A stretch of DNA of 29,457 bases from Actinomycetes bacterium. GTDB lineage: Bacteria > Actinomycetota > Actinomycetes > Actinomycetales > Cellulomonadaceae. The translations under genes were made by a program, and so were the position numbers. Shown here piece after piece: positions 16,403-23,588 of the stretch; position 1 is the first letter of the stretch, and every line of letters begins with the position of its first letter. Location of the stretch: the NCBI GenBank assembly GCA_021793115.1, contig JAJYTJ010000029.1, positions 1 through 29,457 on the forward strand, written 5' to 3'. Under the pieces are notes generated by a model, which was not told where the DNA came from, ran no database searches, and worked only from the letters and a program-made list of their open reading frames with translations.

Positions 16403-16444
16403 ACGGATGGGCCATGGCGAGGTGAACGGCTGGTGACCTGCTCA

Positions 16445-17692
16445 TCACGATTCGGCATCGGCGGGCACGACGCCCGCCACCACCGGCCGGTGCAGCGGCG
16501 CCGCGGCGCGCATCACGAGCAGCCCGAGCAGCACCGGGACGCCGATCACCAGCAGCGCATGCCGGTAGCCGAGGTGCTGGGCCAGCAGCCCGAGCACCGG
16601 CGGCCCGGCGAGGAACGCCGAGTAGCCGATCGTCGACACGACCGCGACGCGCTGGGCGGCGTGCAGCGGGTCGTCGGACGCCGCGCTCATGCCCACCGGG
16701 AACCCGACCGCGGCCCCCGCGCCCCAGATCACCACGCCGATCAGCGCCAGCGGCAGCGGCCCGACCAGTCCGAAGATGCCCAGCCCCACGATCGACAGCC
16801 CCGCGCACAGCCGCAGCACGGCCACCCGGCCGAACCGGTCGAGCAGCGCCGTGGCGAACCACCGCATGCCGGTCATCGCCGCCACGAACAGCCAGAGCCC
16901 GAGCGCGCCGACGGCGTCCGGCGTCTTCCAGCCGTCGACCACCGACAGGCTCACCCAGTCGTTGGCCGAGCCCTCGGTCAGCGCCGCGGCGAGGACGACG
17001 AGCCCGATGAGCAGCGTGCGCCCGTCGGTCCAGGCGGCGAGCGCACCGCGGGCGCCCCGGTGGGCGGAACCGGCCTCGTCGGCCGCGCCGCGGTGCGGCT
17101 CCTGCGCCCGCGGCAGGAACCCGGCCACCGACCACAGCAGCACGCCGAACGACGCCGCGAGCGCCACCGGCAGGTGCACGCCGATCGGCACGTGCACCGC
17201 CGCGAGCAGCGCGGACAGCGCCGCCGCGACGACGGTGCCGAGCGAGAACCCCGCGTGGTAGCGCGGCATCACGGTGCGGCCCAGCCGCTGCTCGACGGCG
17301 GCGCCCTCGATGTTCATCGCGGCGTCCCACGTCGCGGTGCCGACGCCGTAGACGACCAGCCCGACCACGGTCCCCACGGCGTTCCCCGCCCCTGCGAAGA
17401 CACCGCCGGCCGCGAGCCCCAGCGCGTTGAGCGCCGCCGCCCACACCACCGTCGCGCGCGTGCCCAGGCGCTCGACCACGAGCCCGGAGAGGGGCAGCGC
17501 CGCGACCGAGGCGGCCGCCCCGGTGAACAACAGCAGCCCCATCTGGTCCTTGCGCAGCGCGAGGCCCTCCTGGACCGCCGGCAGCCGGGACGCCCAGGAC
17601 GCGAAGTTGAACCCCGACAGCGCGAAGCACACGAACACGCCGAGCGAGGCTCGCCGCAGTCGCGGCGCGGTGTCGGCGGTGGGCTGGGTCAT
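16445..17692 (-). CDS. MFS transporter, YbjJ-like (second of tandem pair)
   Basis: 415 aa, twelve predicted membrane helices. It matches the E. coli YbjJ type across its length: ASWASRLPAVQ near the start, MNIEGAAVEQRLGRTVMP in the middle, LLIGLVVLAAALTEGSANDWVSL after the central loop, DRFGRVAVLR, and GFPVGMSAASDD near the end. The physiological substrate of YbjJ proteins is not established. ATG 17692 overlaps the upstream paralogue's stop as ATGA, so they are one operon. The 92 bp after it separate it from the HAD gene of the next operon. Confidence 0.86.
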   Translation of the reverse strand: MTQPTADTAPRLRRASLGVFVCFALSGFNFASWASRLPAVQEGLALRKDQMGLLLFTGAAASVAALPLSGLVVERLGTRATVVWAAALNALGLAAGGVFAGAGNAVGTVVGLVVYGVGTATWDAAMNIEGAAVEQRLGRTVMPRYHAGFSLGTVVAAALSALLAAVHVPIGVHLPVALAASFGVLLWSVAGFLPRAQEPHRGAADEAGSAHRGARGALAAWTDGRTLLIGLVVLAAALTEGSANDWVSLSVVDGWKTPDAVGALGLWLFVAAMTGMRWFATALLDRFGRVAVLRLCAGLSIVGLGIFGLVGPLPLALIGVVIWGAGAAVGFPVGMSAASDDPLHAAQRVAVVSTIGYSAFLAGPPVLGLLAQHLGYRHALLVIGVPVLLGLLVMRAAAPLHRPVVAGVVPADAES

Positions 17693-18978
17693 CGCAGCTC
17701 CGAGGTGGCGGACGTGGTGACGAGCTCGCCGGCCCCGGCGGACGCCGGCTCCGACGACAGTGTGGCCCGCCCGGACGCGGCCGTCGAGCGTCGCACCTGG
17801 CCCGCGACGGACACCGACGCCACCATCGCCGCCGTCACCAGGAGCAGCGCGTGGCGGGTGCCCATCGACTCGGCGGCCAGCCCGAGCAGCGGCGGCGCGG
17901 CGATCGAGGCGACCGACGAGAACACCGACACCGCCGCGACGCGTCCGGCGGCCCGGCGGGGGTCGTCCGATGCGGCGGCGATGCCGATCGGCACCGCCAG
18001 CGCCGCCCCCAGCCCCCATGCGGCGACGCCCGCGGCGGCGACCGGCAGCGCGGGCGCCAGCCCGAACGTGAGCAGGCCGGCGAGCGAGGTGAGGCCGGAT
18101 GCCCGCAGCACCGCGACCCGGCCGAACCGGTCGATGAGCCGCGTGCCGAGCGCGCGGACCGCGGTCATGGCCCCGACGAAGACGCCGAGCATCAGTCCCC
18201 CGGACGCCTCCACCGTGTGGAAGCCGTCCACCACCGCGAGCGACAGCCAGGTGTTGGCGGACCCTTCCGACAGCGAGGCGGCGAGCACCACGACGCCGAT
18301 GAGCAGGGTGCGCCGTTCCCGCCACGGGTCGAGGGCCGTGGCGAAGCCGCGGCGACCGGGCGCGCCGGCGGCGGGCACGACGACCTCGTCGTCGGTGCGG
18401 GGCAGCAGCGCCCCCGGCAGCGCAGCCAGCCGGCAGCCGACCGCGACCGCGACCACGGCCGGCATCTGCACCACGAGCGGCACGCCGGCGCGCGAGGCCA
18501 GCGCACTGAGGCCCGCTCCCGCCATGGCGCCGAGCGAGAACGCCGCGTGGAAGTTGGGGATGACGGTGCGACCCATCGCACGCTCGATGCGGGCGGACTC
18601 GACGTTGAACGTCACGTTGGCCAGCGACACCGCCACCCCGTTGAGCAGGATGCCGACCGCGAGCAGCATCCCGGACCGCACCGCGGGCCCGACGCCCATG
18701 AGCGTGTAGCCGACCACGAGCACGCCGGACGCCACCAGCAGCGTCGTCCGGTTGCCCAGGCGCTGCACGACGAGCCCGGAGACCGTCACCGCGGCCAGCG
18801 AGCCCAGCGAGCCCACCAGGAGCAGCACGCCGAGCTCACCCGTCGACAGGCGCAGCAGGTCGCGCACGGTCGGCAGGCGTGCCAGCCACGACGCGGTCAT
18901 CACGCCGAACAGCAGGTAGATCGAGACCAGCAGCCAGCGCGCTCGCGAGGCGGTGCGCAGCGGAAGGGCGGGCGGCAC
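17689..18978 (-). CDS. MFS transporter, YbjJ-like (first of tandem pair)
   Basis: 429 aa, about twelve membrane helices. The same family landmarks as the next gene are visible in diverged form: ASWLARLPTVRD, FNVESARIERAMGRTVIP, LLIGVVVLAASLSEGSANTWLSL, DRFGRVAVLRAS and AVPIGIAAASDD. The two are therefore a diverged tandem duplication and may work on different substrates or as a pair. The C-terminal 35 residues are a Ser/Ala/Thr-rich tail. The GTG start at 18978 faces the LacI gene, with the palindrome at 18999-19012 only 20 nt away, so repression by that LacI protein is likely. Confidence 0.86.
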   Translation of the reverse strand: MPPALPLRTASRARWLLVSIYLLFGVMTASWLARLPTVRDLLRLSTGELGVLLLVGSLGSLAAVTVSGLVVQRLGNRTTLLVASGVLVVGYTLMGVGPAVRSGMLLAVGILLNGVAVSLANVTFNVESARIERAMGRTVIPNFHAAFSLGAMAGAGLSALASRAGVPLVVQMPAVVAVAVGCRLAALPGALLPRTDDEVVVPAAGAPGRRGFATALDPWRERRTLLIGVVVLAASLSEGSANTWLSLAVVDGFHTVEASGGLMLGVFVGAMTAVRALGTRLIDRFGRVAVLRASGLTSLAGLLTFGLAPALPVAAAGVAAWGLGAALAVPIGIAAASDDPRRAAGRVAAVSVFSSVASIAAPPLLGLAAESMGTRHALLLVTAAMVASVSVAGQVRRSTAASGRATLSSEPASAGAGELVTTSATSELR

Positions 18979-18998
18979 GACGATTCCCGGGGACGAGA

Positions 18999-19012
18999 TC
19001 GAATCGATTCGA
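18999..19012. promoter_or_regulatory. Perfect 14-bp palindrome TCGAATCGATTCGA, probable LacI operator
   Basis: It lies in the 134-bp divergent region between the MFS pair and lacI-like gene, 20 nt from the MFS start. The even-length palindrome with a central CG is the standard form of LacI/GalR operators. A TAACCT-like -10 for the MFS operon lies just upstream on the minus strand, so bound repressor would block initiation or elongation. Confidence 0.7.
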
Positions 19013-19112
19013 CCGACAGGTTAGCAGAGCGGCCGAACGTCCCGGGGCGGTCATGCCATCCTTGTCGGGAGCCGGCGGCCCCCGCGCCGGCACCACCGAC
19101 GAGAGGGTGCCC

Positions 19113-20174
19113 GTGTCGCAGCAGCGTCCGACGCTCGCCGACGTCGCGGCGGCCGCCGGCGTCTCGGTGTCGACCGCGTCGCTCGCCTTCTCCGGCGCCG
19201 GACCCATCGCAGCCACCACGCGCGAGCGCGTGCGCGAGACCGCGCAGCGGATCGGCTACAGCGGGCCCAACCCGCTCGGCCGCCAGCTGCGGCGCGGCCG
19301 CTCCGGCATCGTCGGCGTCGTCGTCGGCGACGCGCTGCGCCGCTCCTTCCGCGACCCGGTCTCGGTCCAGGTGCTCGACGGCATCACGTCCGAGCTCGGG
19401 CCGCTGGGGCTCGGCGTGCTGCTCATCCCCGGACCGCTCGACGCACCGGAGCCGTCGATCGACCCGCTCGTCGAGTCGGCCGCGATGGACGTGGCGATCA
19501 TGCTGTGGGGCGGCACCCTCAACGAGCTGGTCCTGGACGCCCTGCGACGCCGCAACATCCCGATCGTCCTCGTCGAGGGTCGTCGCCAGCCGGGTGTGTC
19601 GGTCATCGGCATCGCCGACCGGGAGGGCATGGCGACGGTGACGCGGCACCTGGTCGGGCTCGGGCACACGAGGATCGCCGTCGTCACGCTGCCGTTCGGC
19701 CCCGACCGGGCGTCAGGCTTCGCGGACGACGAGCGCCAGCGGTCCATCCGGTGGGAGCTGACCCGGCGGCGTCTGGGCGGCGTCCACGACGCCGGCGTCA
19801 CGCCGGTGGCGGTCTACGAGACGGCGGCCTCGCTCGTCGAGCACGGCACGCAGGCCGGGCGGGCGCTGCTGACGTTGCCCGAACGGCCCACCGCGATCCT
19901 CTGCCACTCCGACCTGCTCGCCGGCGGCGTGGTGCTCGCCGCGCGCGAGCTGGGTCTGCGCGTGCCGCAGGACGTGTCCGTCGCCGGCTTCGACGGGCTC
20001 GACCTGCCGTGGCTGGCCCCCGACGTGCTGACCACCGTGGCGCAGCCGCTCGCCGAGAAGGGCCGCGCCGCCGGCCACGAGGCGGTGCGCCTGCTCGAGG
20101 GCGAGGAGCCCGCGTCGCTCGACCTGCCCGTGCACCTCGTCGTCGGCACGACGACCGGGCCGCCGCCCGCCTGA
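19113..20174 (+). CDS. LacI-family transcriptional regulator
   Basis: 353 aa. The N-terminal helix-turn-helix and hinge run from about 6 to 60 (TLADVAAAAGVSVSTASLAFSG, TTRERVRETAQRIGYSGPNPLGRQLRRGRSG). A periplasmic-binding-protein-like effector domain follows, with VGVVVGDALRRSF, HLVGLGHTRIAVV, PTAILCHSDLLAGGVVLAARELG and VSVAGFDGLDLPWLAPDVLTTVAQP. GTG 19113 is chosen because GAGAGG precedes it by 6 nt and the HTH begins directly. It is divergent from the YbjJ-like MFS operon and probably represses it in the absence of a sugar-like inducer. Its 3' end is followed by the tandem repeat array. Confidence 0.93.
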   Translation: MSQQRPTLADVAAAAGVSVSTASLAFSGAGPIAATTRERVRETAQRIGYSGPNPLGRQLRRGRSGIVGVVVGDALRRSFRDPVSVQVLDGITSELGPLGLGVLLIPGPLDAPEPSIDPLVESAAMDVAIMLWGGTLNELVLDALRRRNIPIVLVEGRRQPGVSVIGIADREGMATVTRHLVGLGHTRIAVVTLPFGPDRASGFADDERQRSIRWELTRRRLGGVHDAGVTPVAVYETAASLVEHGTQAGRALLTLPERPTAILCHSDLLAGGVVLAARELGLRVPQDVSVAGFDGLDLPWLAPDVLTTVAQPLAEKGRAAGHEAVRLLEGEEPASLDLPVHLVVGTTTGPPPA

Positions 20175-20223
20175 TCTCGCCCCTGCCCCGCGGCGCCCAC
20201 CGCCCGGCGACGGCGCCCTCCCG

Positions 20224-20578
20224 CGCTCGTCCAGCCACAGGACCGCGCCCGGTGACGCCCCCGCGGAAGGCACAGCCCGTCACGGCGCCCCGCGCGCTCG
20301 TCCAGCCACAGGACCGCGCGTGGTGACGCCCTCGCGGAAGGCACGGCCATCACGGCGCCCTCGGGCGCTCGTCCAGCCACAGGACCGCGCCCGGTGACGC
20401 CCCCGCGGAAGGCACAGCCCGTCACGGCGCCCCGCGCTCGTCCAGCCACAGGACCGCGCGTGGTGACGCCCTCGCGGAAGGCACGGCCATCACGGCGCCC
20501 TCGGGCGCTCATCGAGCCAGCGGACCGCGCGGGGTGACGCCCTCGGCGGAGGCGCGGCCCGTCACGGCGCCGGCCGGC
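20224..20578. repeat. Five tandem ~70-bp repeats in A-B-A-B-C order with hairpins
   Basis: Copies begin near 20224, 20295, 20366, 20435 and 20506 (period 69-71 bp). Copies 1 and 3 (A) are nearly identical to each other, as are copies 2 and 4 (B), so the array grew by doubling a ~140-bp A-B dimer. Copy 5 is a diverged form next to hadB. Each copy starts with GCTCGTCCAGCCACAGG or a variant and holds GTGACG...CGTCAC as an inverted repeat. In B copies the stem changes to a G-U pair in minus-strand RNA only. The array fills the gap between the lacI-like gene and hadB and lies in the 3' region of the rpmG-hadA-hadB transcript. No credible gene is present. Confidence 0.9.
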
Positions 20579-20582
20579 GCGG

Positions 20583-21008
20583 TCAGGCGGCGAGGCGGAC
20601 GACGACCTGGGCCTTGCCCAGGACCCTGCTGCCGTCGAGCGTGACGTCGAGGTCGATGCGCGCGGTGCCCTCCGCGGGGCTCACCGCCCCCACCGTCGCG
20701 ACGACCAGCGGCGTCGCCTCGCCGGCCGTGGGGACCGGGACGGGCCGCGTGAAGCGGGTGCCGTAGCTGACGACGAGACCCGGGTCACCCAGCCAGTCGA
20801 CGACGACCTGGACGGCCGCCCCCATGGTCCACATGCCGTGGGCGATCACCCCGGGGAGCCCGACGGCCAGCGCAGCCGCCTCGTCCTGGTGAATGGGGTT
20901 CTGGTCCCCGGAGGCCTCGGCGTACCGGACCAGCCGGGCGCGGTCGACGGACAGCGCGCCGCGTGCCACCTCCTGGCCGACGGCGAGGTCAGCGAGTCGC
21001 ACGCCCAC
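20583..21008 (-). CDS. hadB: MaoC-family dehydratase, HadB-like subunit
   Basis: 141-aa hot-dog-fold (R)-hydratase/dehydratase. The catalytic motif is YAEASGDQNPIHQDE with D35 and H40, followed by GVIAHGMWTMG, so this is the catalytically competent half. Families with this layout dehydrate 3-hydroxyacyl thioesters, in mycobacteria as the HadAB complex of fatty-acid elongation. Non-mycolate Micrococcales keep the same pair with unproven substrate. GTG 21008 is selected for GGAGG 5 nt upstream. Longer in-frame starts reach 21113 but only add Pro/Ala-rich sequence. Its partner hadA lies 144 nt upstream. Confidence 0.88.
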   Translation of the reverse strand: MGVRLADLAVGQEVARGALSVDRARLVRYAEASGDQNPIHQDEAAALAVGLPGVIAHGMWTMGAAVQVVVDWLGDPGLVVSYGTRFTRPVPVPTAGEATPLVVATVGAVSPAEGTARIDLDVTLDGSRVLGKAQVVVRLAA

Positions 21009-21100
21009 ACGAGCCTCCAGCAACGACTGCAGCGGACGAGACGGGGCCGAGCAGGCCGCGGGCCCCGGTGCGACGTGCGCCGACGAGCCCGGCGCGCGGG

Positions 21101-21196
21101 CGCAGGGCCGCACCGCCAGGGCCGGCGCCGCCGTGACGACCCGCGCGCGGGCTCACGGCCGCACCGCCAGGGTCGACGTCACCGTCACGACCGGCG
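21101..21196 (-). repeat. Imperfect duplication of the hadA 3' end
   Basis: The segment around 21156-21196 encodes the last residues of HadA (VVTVTSTLAVRP, then stop). A diverged second copy about 55 bp downstream (around 21105-21145) reads VVTAAPALAVRP without the stop. GGCCGCACCGCCAGGG is exact in both. The extra copy is in frame with hadB and explains the unusually wide hadA-hadB gap. Confidence 0.6.
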
Positions 21197-21593
21197 CGCC
21201 GTCCTCGTCGGCCATCTCGACCCGCGTGGTCACCATGGCCAGCCCGGCGCGCTCGACGACGCCGTCGACGCGCAGGGTCGCGACCAGGCGGTCTCCCGCG
21301 ACGACCGGCCGGGCGTAGCGGAACCGCTCCTCGGCGTGGACGACGCGGGAGAAGTCGATGCCGGCGGCCGGGTCGTCCACGTAGGCGGCCTCGGCCCGCT
21401 GCGCCACCACGACCGGCCAGGTCGGCGGGGCGACGACGTCCCGGTACCCGAGCGCGTGCGCCGCCTCCGGGTCCGTGTGGGCAGGATGCGTCGCGCCGAC
21501 GGCCTCCGCGAAGGCGGCGATCTCGGCGCGCGTCACGGTGTAGGTCTCGCCGGGCGGGTACGTACGCCCGACGAACGAGGCGTCGACCGGCAC
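21153..21593 (-). CDS. hadA: MaoC-like N-terminal-type dehydratase, HadA-like subunit
   Basis: 146 aa with the FAS1-like dehydratase pattern: FVGRTYPPGETYTVTRAEIAAFAEAVGATHPAHTDPEAA, then VVAPPTWPVVVAQ and a long strand region with FRYARPVVAGDRL. The acyl-binding but non-catalytic half is the expected partner of HadB. A GTG start at 21593 leaves 13 nt after the rpmG stop, with no strong ribosome site, so coupling to rpmG translation is likely. The rpmG-hadA-hadB order is conserved in Actinobacteria. Confidence 0.88.
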   Translation of the reverse strand: MPVDASFVGRTYPPGETYTVTRAEIAAFAEAVGATHPAHTDPEAAHALGYRDVVAPPTWPVVVAQRAEAAYVDDPAAGIDFSRVVHAEERFRYARPVVAGDRLVATLRVDGVVERAGLAMVTTRVEMADEDGAPVVTVTSTLAVRP

Positions 21594-21606
21594 GGGACCG
21601 AGACGA

Positions 21607-21777
21607 CTAGCGGGTCTCGCGGTGCAGCGTGTGACGCCCGTCGCGCGGGCAGTACTTCTTCAGCTCGAGCCGGTCGGGGTCGTTCCGCCGGTTCTTCTTG
21701 GTGATGTAGTTGCGCTCCTTGCACTCCGTGCACGCGAGCGTGATCTTCGGACGGATGTCCTGGGCCTTGCTGGCCAT
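21607..21777 (-). CDS. rpmG: 50S ribosomal protein L33
   Basis: 56 aa, normal length. [44 protein letters not shown] sequence is unmistakable L33. Three of the four cysteines of a zinc ribbon are present (C16, C19, C43) but the fourth position is Asp46, so metal binding is doubtful or uses a nearby His. GGTGG-like purines lie just upstream of ATG 21777. First gene of rpmG-hadA-hadB. The frame stays open upstream into the acetyltransferase remnant without a stop. Confidence 0.97.
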   Translation of the reverse strand: MASKAQDIRPKITLACTECKERNYITKKNRRNDPDRLELKKYCPRDGRHTLHRETR

Positions 21778-21936
21778 GGCGTTGCCACCTCTGCGATGTT
21801 CTGCGTCTCGACCGACCCCGACCGGGGGGCCGGGAAGCTGGAGCCAGGCACACCGGGGACACCCGCGCACAAGGCCGACCCATCCTACGGCATGGGCGTC
21901 GGCGCCCCGAACCCGGTGGTCCTGCCGGTGCGCCGG

Positions 21937-22119
21937 CTCCGGGAACCGGCTCTCCAGCAGCAGCACGTCGCGCCACCGGCCGGCCAGCGGGCCGAAGCCC
22001 ATCCGCCCGAGCCGCTCCCGCGTGCCGACCACGCGGAGCCCGGCGGCCCGGTGCAGCGCGACGCTGGCCGTGTTCTCGGGGAAGATCCCGGCCTGCACGG
22101 CCCAGGCGCCGGCCTCGCG
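21937..22119 (-). pseudogene. Remnant of an ArsN/Pat-type GNAT acetyltransferase (C-terminal third only)
   Basis: The minus strand encodes [20 protein letters not shown] and then [20 protein letters not shown] and [10 protein letters not shown], the conserved end of phosphinothricin/arsinothricin N-acetyltransferases including the acetyl-CoA-binding part. Roughly the first 100 residues, with the start and substrate region, are not found in any frame upstream. The frame also lacks its own stop and runs on to rpmG. It lies next to arsenate-resistance genes, where intact arsN often occurs, so it is probably a decayed arsN. The rest of the 21778-22303 gap shows no other gene. Confidence 0.75.
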
Positions 22120-22123
22120 AGCC

Positions 22124-22150
22124 GGGCCGGGACGGGCCGGGACGGGCCGG
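22124..22150. repeat. Three GGGCCGG copies spaced 10 bp at the pseudogene breakpoint
   Basis: GGGCCGG occurs at 22124, 22134 and 22144, separated by GAC. Acetyltransferase homology stops just beside it, so slippage or recombination here may have removed the gene's 5' part. Confidence 0.6.
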
Positions 22151-22303
22151 CTTCGCGACGGGCGGCCCGGTCCGCCCTCGTCGGCGGGCTCATCGGGAGG
22201 AGCGCGGCGCCCCATGGTGCGTGCTGCTGCCCCGCCTGACGCCCCACACGTCACGGCGCGGCCGCGCCCTGCCGGGCGGGGTCGTGTCGCAGCGACGGTC
22301 GGC

Positions 22304-22723
22304 TCAGCCGGCCACCGGCACCACGCCCAGCTCCTCGAGCAGCCCCAGGACGCGCGCCCGGATCGCGTCGCGGATCGGGCGGACCTCCTCGATCGGCCGG
22401 CCGGCCGGGTCGTCGAGCACCCAGTCCTCGTAGCGCTTGCCCGGGTAGAACGGGCAGGTGTCGCCGCACCCCATGGTGACGACCACGTCGGAGGCCTGCA
22501 CGGCCTCGGTGGTGAGGACCTTCGGCTGCTCGCCGGCGATGTCCACGCCGACCTCGGCCATCGCCGCGACGGCCACCGGGTTGACGGCGTCGGCCGGGGT
22601 CGAGCCCGCCGAGCGCACCTCGACGGCGCCACCGGCGAGGGCCGACAGGAACCCGGCGGCCATCTGGGACCGACCGGCGTTGTGGATGCAGACGAACAGG
22701 ACGCTCGGGCGGGTGGTCGTCAT
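22304..22723 (-). CDS. arsC: Arsenate reductase, low-molecular-weight phosphatase type
   Basis: 139-aa cytosolic enzyme reducing arsenate to arsenite. P-loop [10 protein letters not shown] has nucleophile C12 and R18. The resolving cysteines are C86 and C90 in [18 protein letters not shown], followed by the acid D105 in LDDP. The paired second and third cysteines suggest thioredoxin- or mycoredoxin-type recycling. Start ATG 22723 is fixed by GAGGAG 6 nt upstream. It is 31 nt downstream of the ArsR-phosphatase gene on the same strand and evidently co-transcribed. Confidence 0.92.
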   Translation of the reverse strand: MTTTRPSVLFVCIHNAGRSQMAAGFLSALAGGAVEVRSAGSTPADAVNPVAVAAMAEVGVDIAGEQPKVLTTEAVQASDVVVTMGCGDTCPFYPGKRYEDWVLDDPAGRPIEEVRPIRDAIRARVLGLLEELGVVPVAG

Positions 22724-22754
22724 CGGGACTCCTCGGTTCGGTGGGGCGCCGCGC

Positions 22755-23429
22755 TCAGGCGGCCGTGGTGTGGTGGGCAAGCGTGTCGACGCGGCGGCGC
22801 AGGTCGTCGACCGCGGCGTCGAAGGCGACGTCGGTGCCGACCGGCACCGGATCGGCGACCGACCAGTGCAGCCGGCCCGCCCCGCCCCGCAGCTCCTCGT
22901 GGGCGACGTCGCACACCGTGACGACCAGGTCCTCGTCGTGCAGCACGTCGGCCACCGCGCGCGGTGCGGCCGCCAGCAGCGTCAGCCCGTGGCGGGCGGC
23001 GGCCGCGACGGCGCCCGGGGCGATCGCCACGGCGGGGTGCGTCCCGGCCGAGGCCACCGGGATCGGGCTCGCCTCGTGCCACAGGGCCGCGGCCAGCTGG
23101 GAGCGCGCCGAGTTGCCGGTGCAGACGAACACGACGCGGCGCACGGGCACGAGAGAGCCCGGCACCAGGCCGTCGAACGCCGCGGCGGCGAGGTGCAGGT
23201 AGGTGCGCCGCCGGTCGCCACGGGACCGCGACCGGACCACCACGCCGGCGGCCACGAGCACCCCGAGGTGGTGCGCCAGCAGGTTGGACGGCACCTGCAG
23301 CGCGGCCTGCAGCTCGCCGGGCGCGGCGTCGCCGAGCGCGAGCAGGTCCGCGATCCGCAGCCGGACCGGGTCGGCCAGCGCCGCGAACCGGGCGACGCGC
23401 CCGGCCACGTCATCTCTCTCGTCGTTCAT
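22755..23429 (-). CDS. ArsR-type repressor fused to a low-molecular-weight phosphatase/arsenate reductase domain
   Basis: 224 aa. Residues 8-82 are an ArsR winged helix (ARFAALADPVRLRIADLLAL, PGELQAALQVPSNLLAHHLGVL). Residues 97-220 are a phosphatase-fold arsenate reductase with P-loop VCTGNSARS (C103, R109), C173 in VTVCDVAHEEL, and HWSVADPV (D193). No canonical ELCVCDL metal site is seen in the HTH part, so arsenic sensing would be through other residues or through the reductase domain. ATG 23429 has no ribosome site and sits inside a palindrome, suggesting a leaderless or autorepressed start. A TTG at 23465 is possible but less likely. Confidence 0.88.
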   Translation of the reverse strand: MNDERDDVAGRVARFAALADPVRLRIADLLALGDAAPGELQAALQVPSNLLAHHLGVLVAAGVVVRSRSRGDRRRTYLHLAAAAFDGLVPGSLVPVRRVVFVCTGNSARSQLAAALWHEASPIPVASAGTHPAVAIAPGAVAAAARHGLTLLAAAPRAVADVLHDEDLVVTVCDVAHEELRGGAGRLHWSVADPVPVGTDVAFDAAVDDLRRRVDTLAHHTTAA

Positions 23430-23451
23430 TGAGTCAATTGTTGCTGAGCAA
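23428..23451. promoter_or_regulatory. Two adjacent palindromes at the arsR-fusion start
   Basis: ATTGAGTCAAT (23428-23438) and TTGCTGAGCAA (23441-23451) are each perfect palindromes around a single central G. The first overlaps the arsR-fusion start codon. They are the most AT-rich bases of the locus and the natural ArsR operator, able to control both the ars genes and the divergent DUF1275 gene. Confidence 0.6.
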
Positions 23452-23588
23452 CAGCCGCGGGTCAAGCCGAGCCGTCGCCGCCGGGGTCACCCGCGGCACC
23501 GGTCACGGGCAGCGGGCGGCTCGTCGCGCGGCCCGGTCCACCGCCGGGTGAGGATGACGCAGTAAGCGCCCCTGACCCCCGACCCGGC

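Noticed and set aside
16004..18709. 901-codon plus-strand frame opposite the MFS pair
   Set aside because: Low-complexity Arg/Pro/His translation antisense to two clear twelve-helix transporters.
19814..20512. Minus-strand frame running through the tandem repeats (repetitive Ala/Arg/Gly protein)
   Set aside because: It is generated by the DNA repeats, has no ribosome site, and unit lengths of 69-71 bp shift the frame between copies. A real repeat protein would keep multiples of three.
20224..20578. CRISPR array
   Set aside because: The units are contiguous with no unique spacers, and no cas genes are in the window.
21607..22632. A single long gene joining an acetyltransferase to L33
   Set aside because: L33 has its own ATG with a ribosome site and normal length. 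The upstream frame is a shadow of arsC joined to a truncated acetyltransferase piece.
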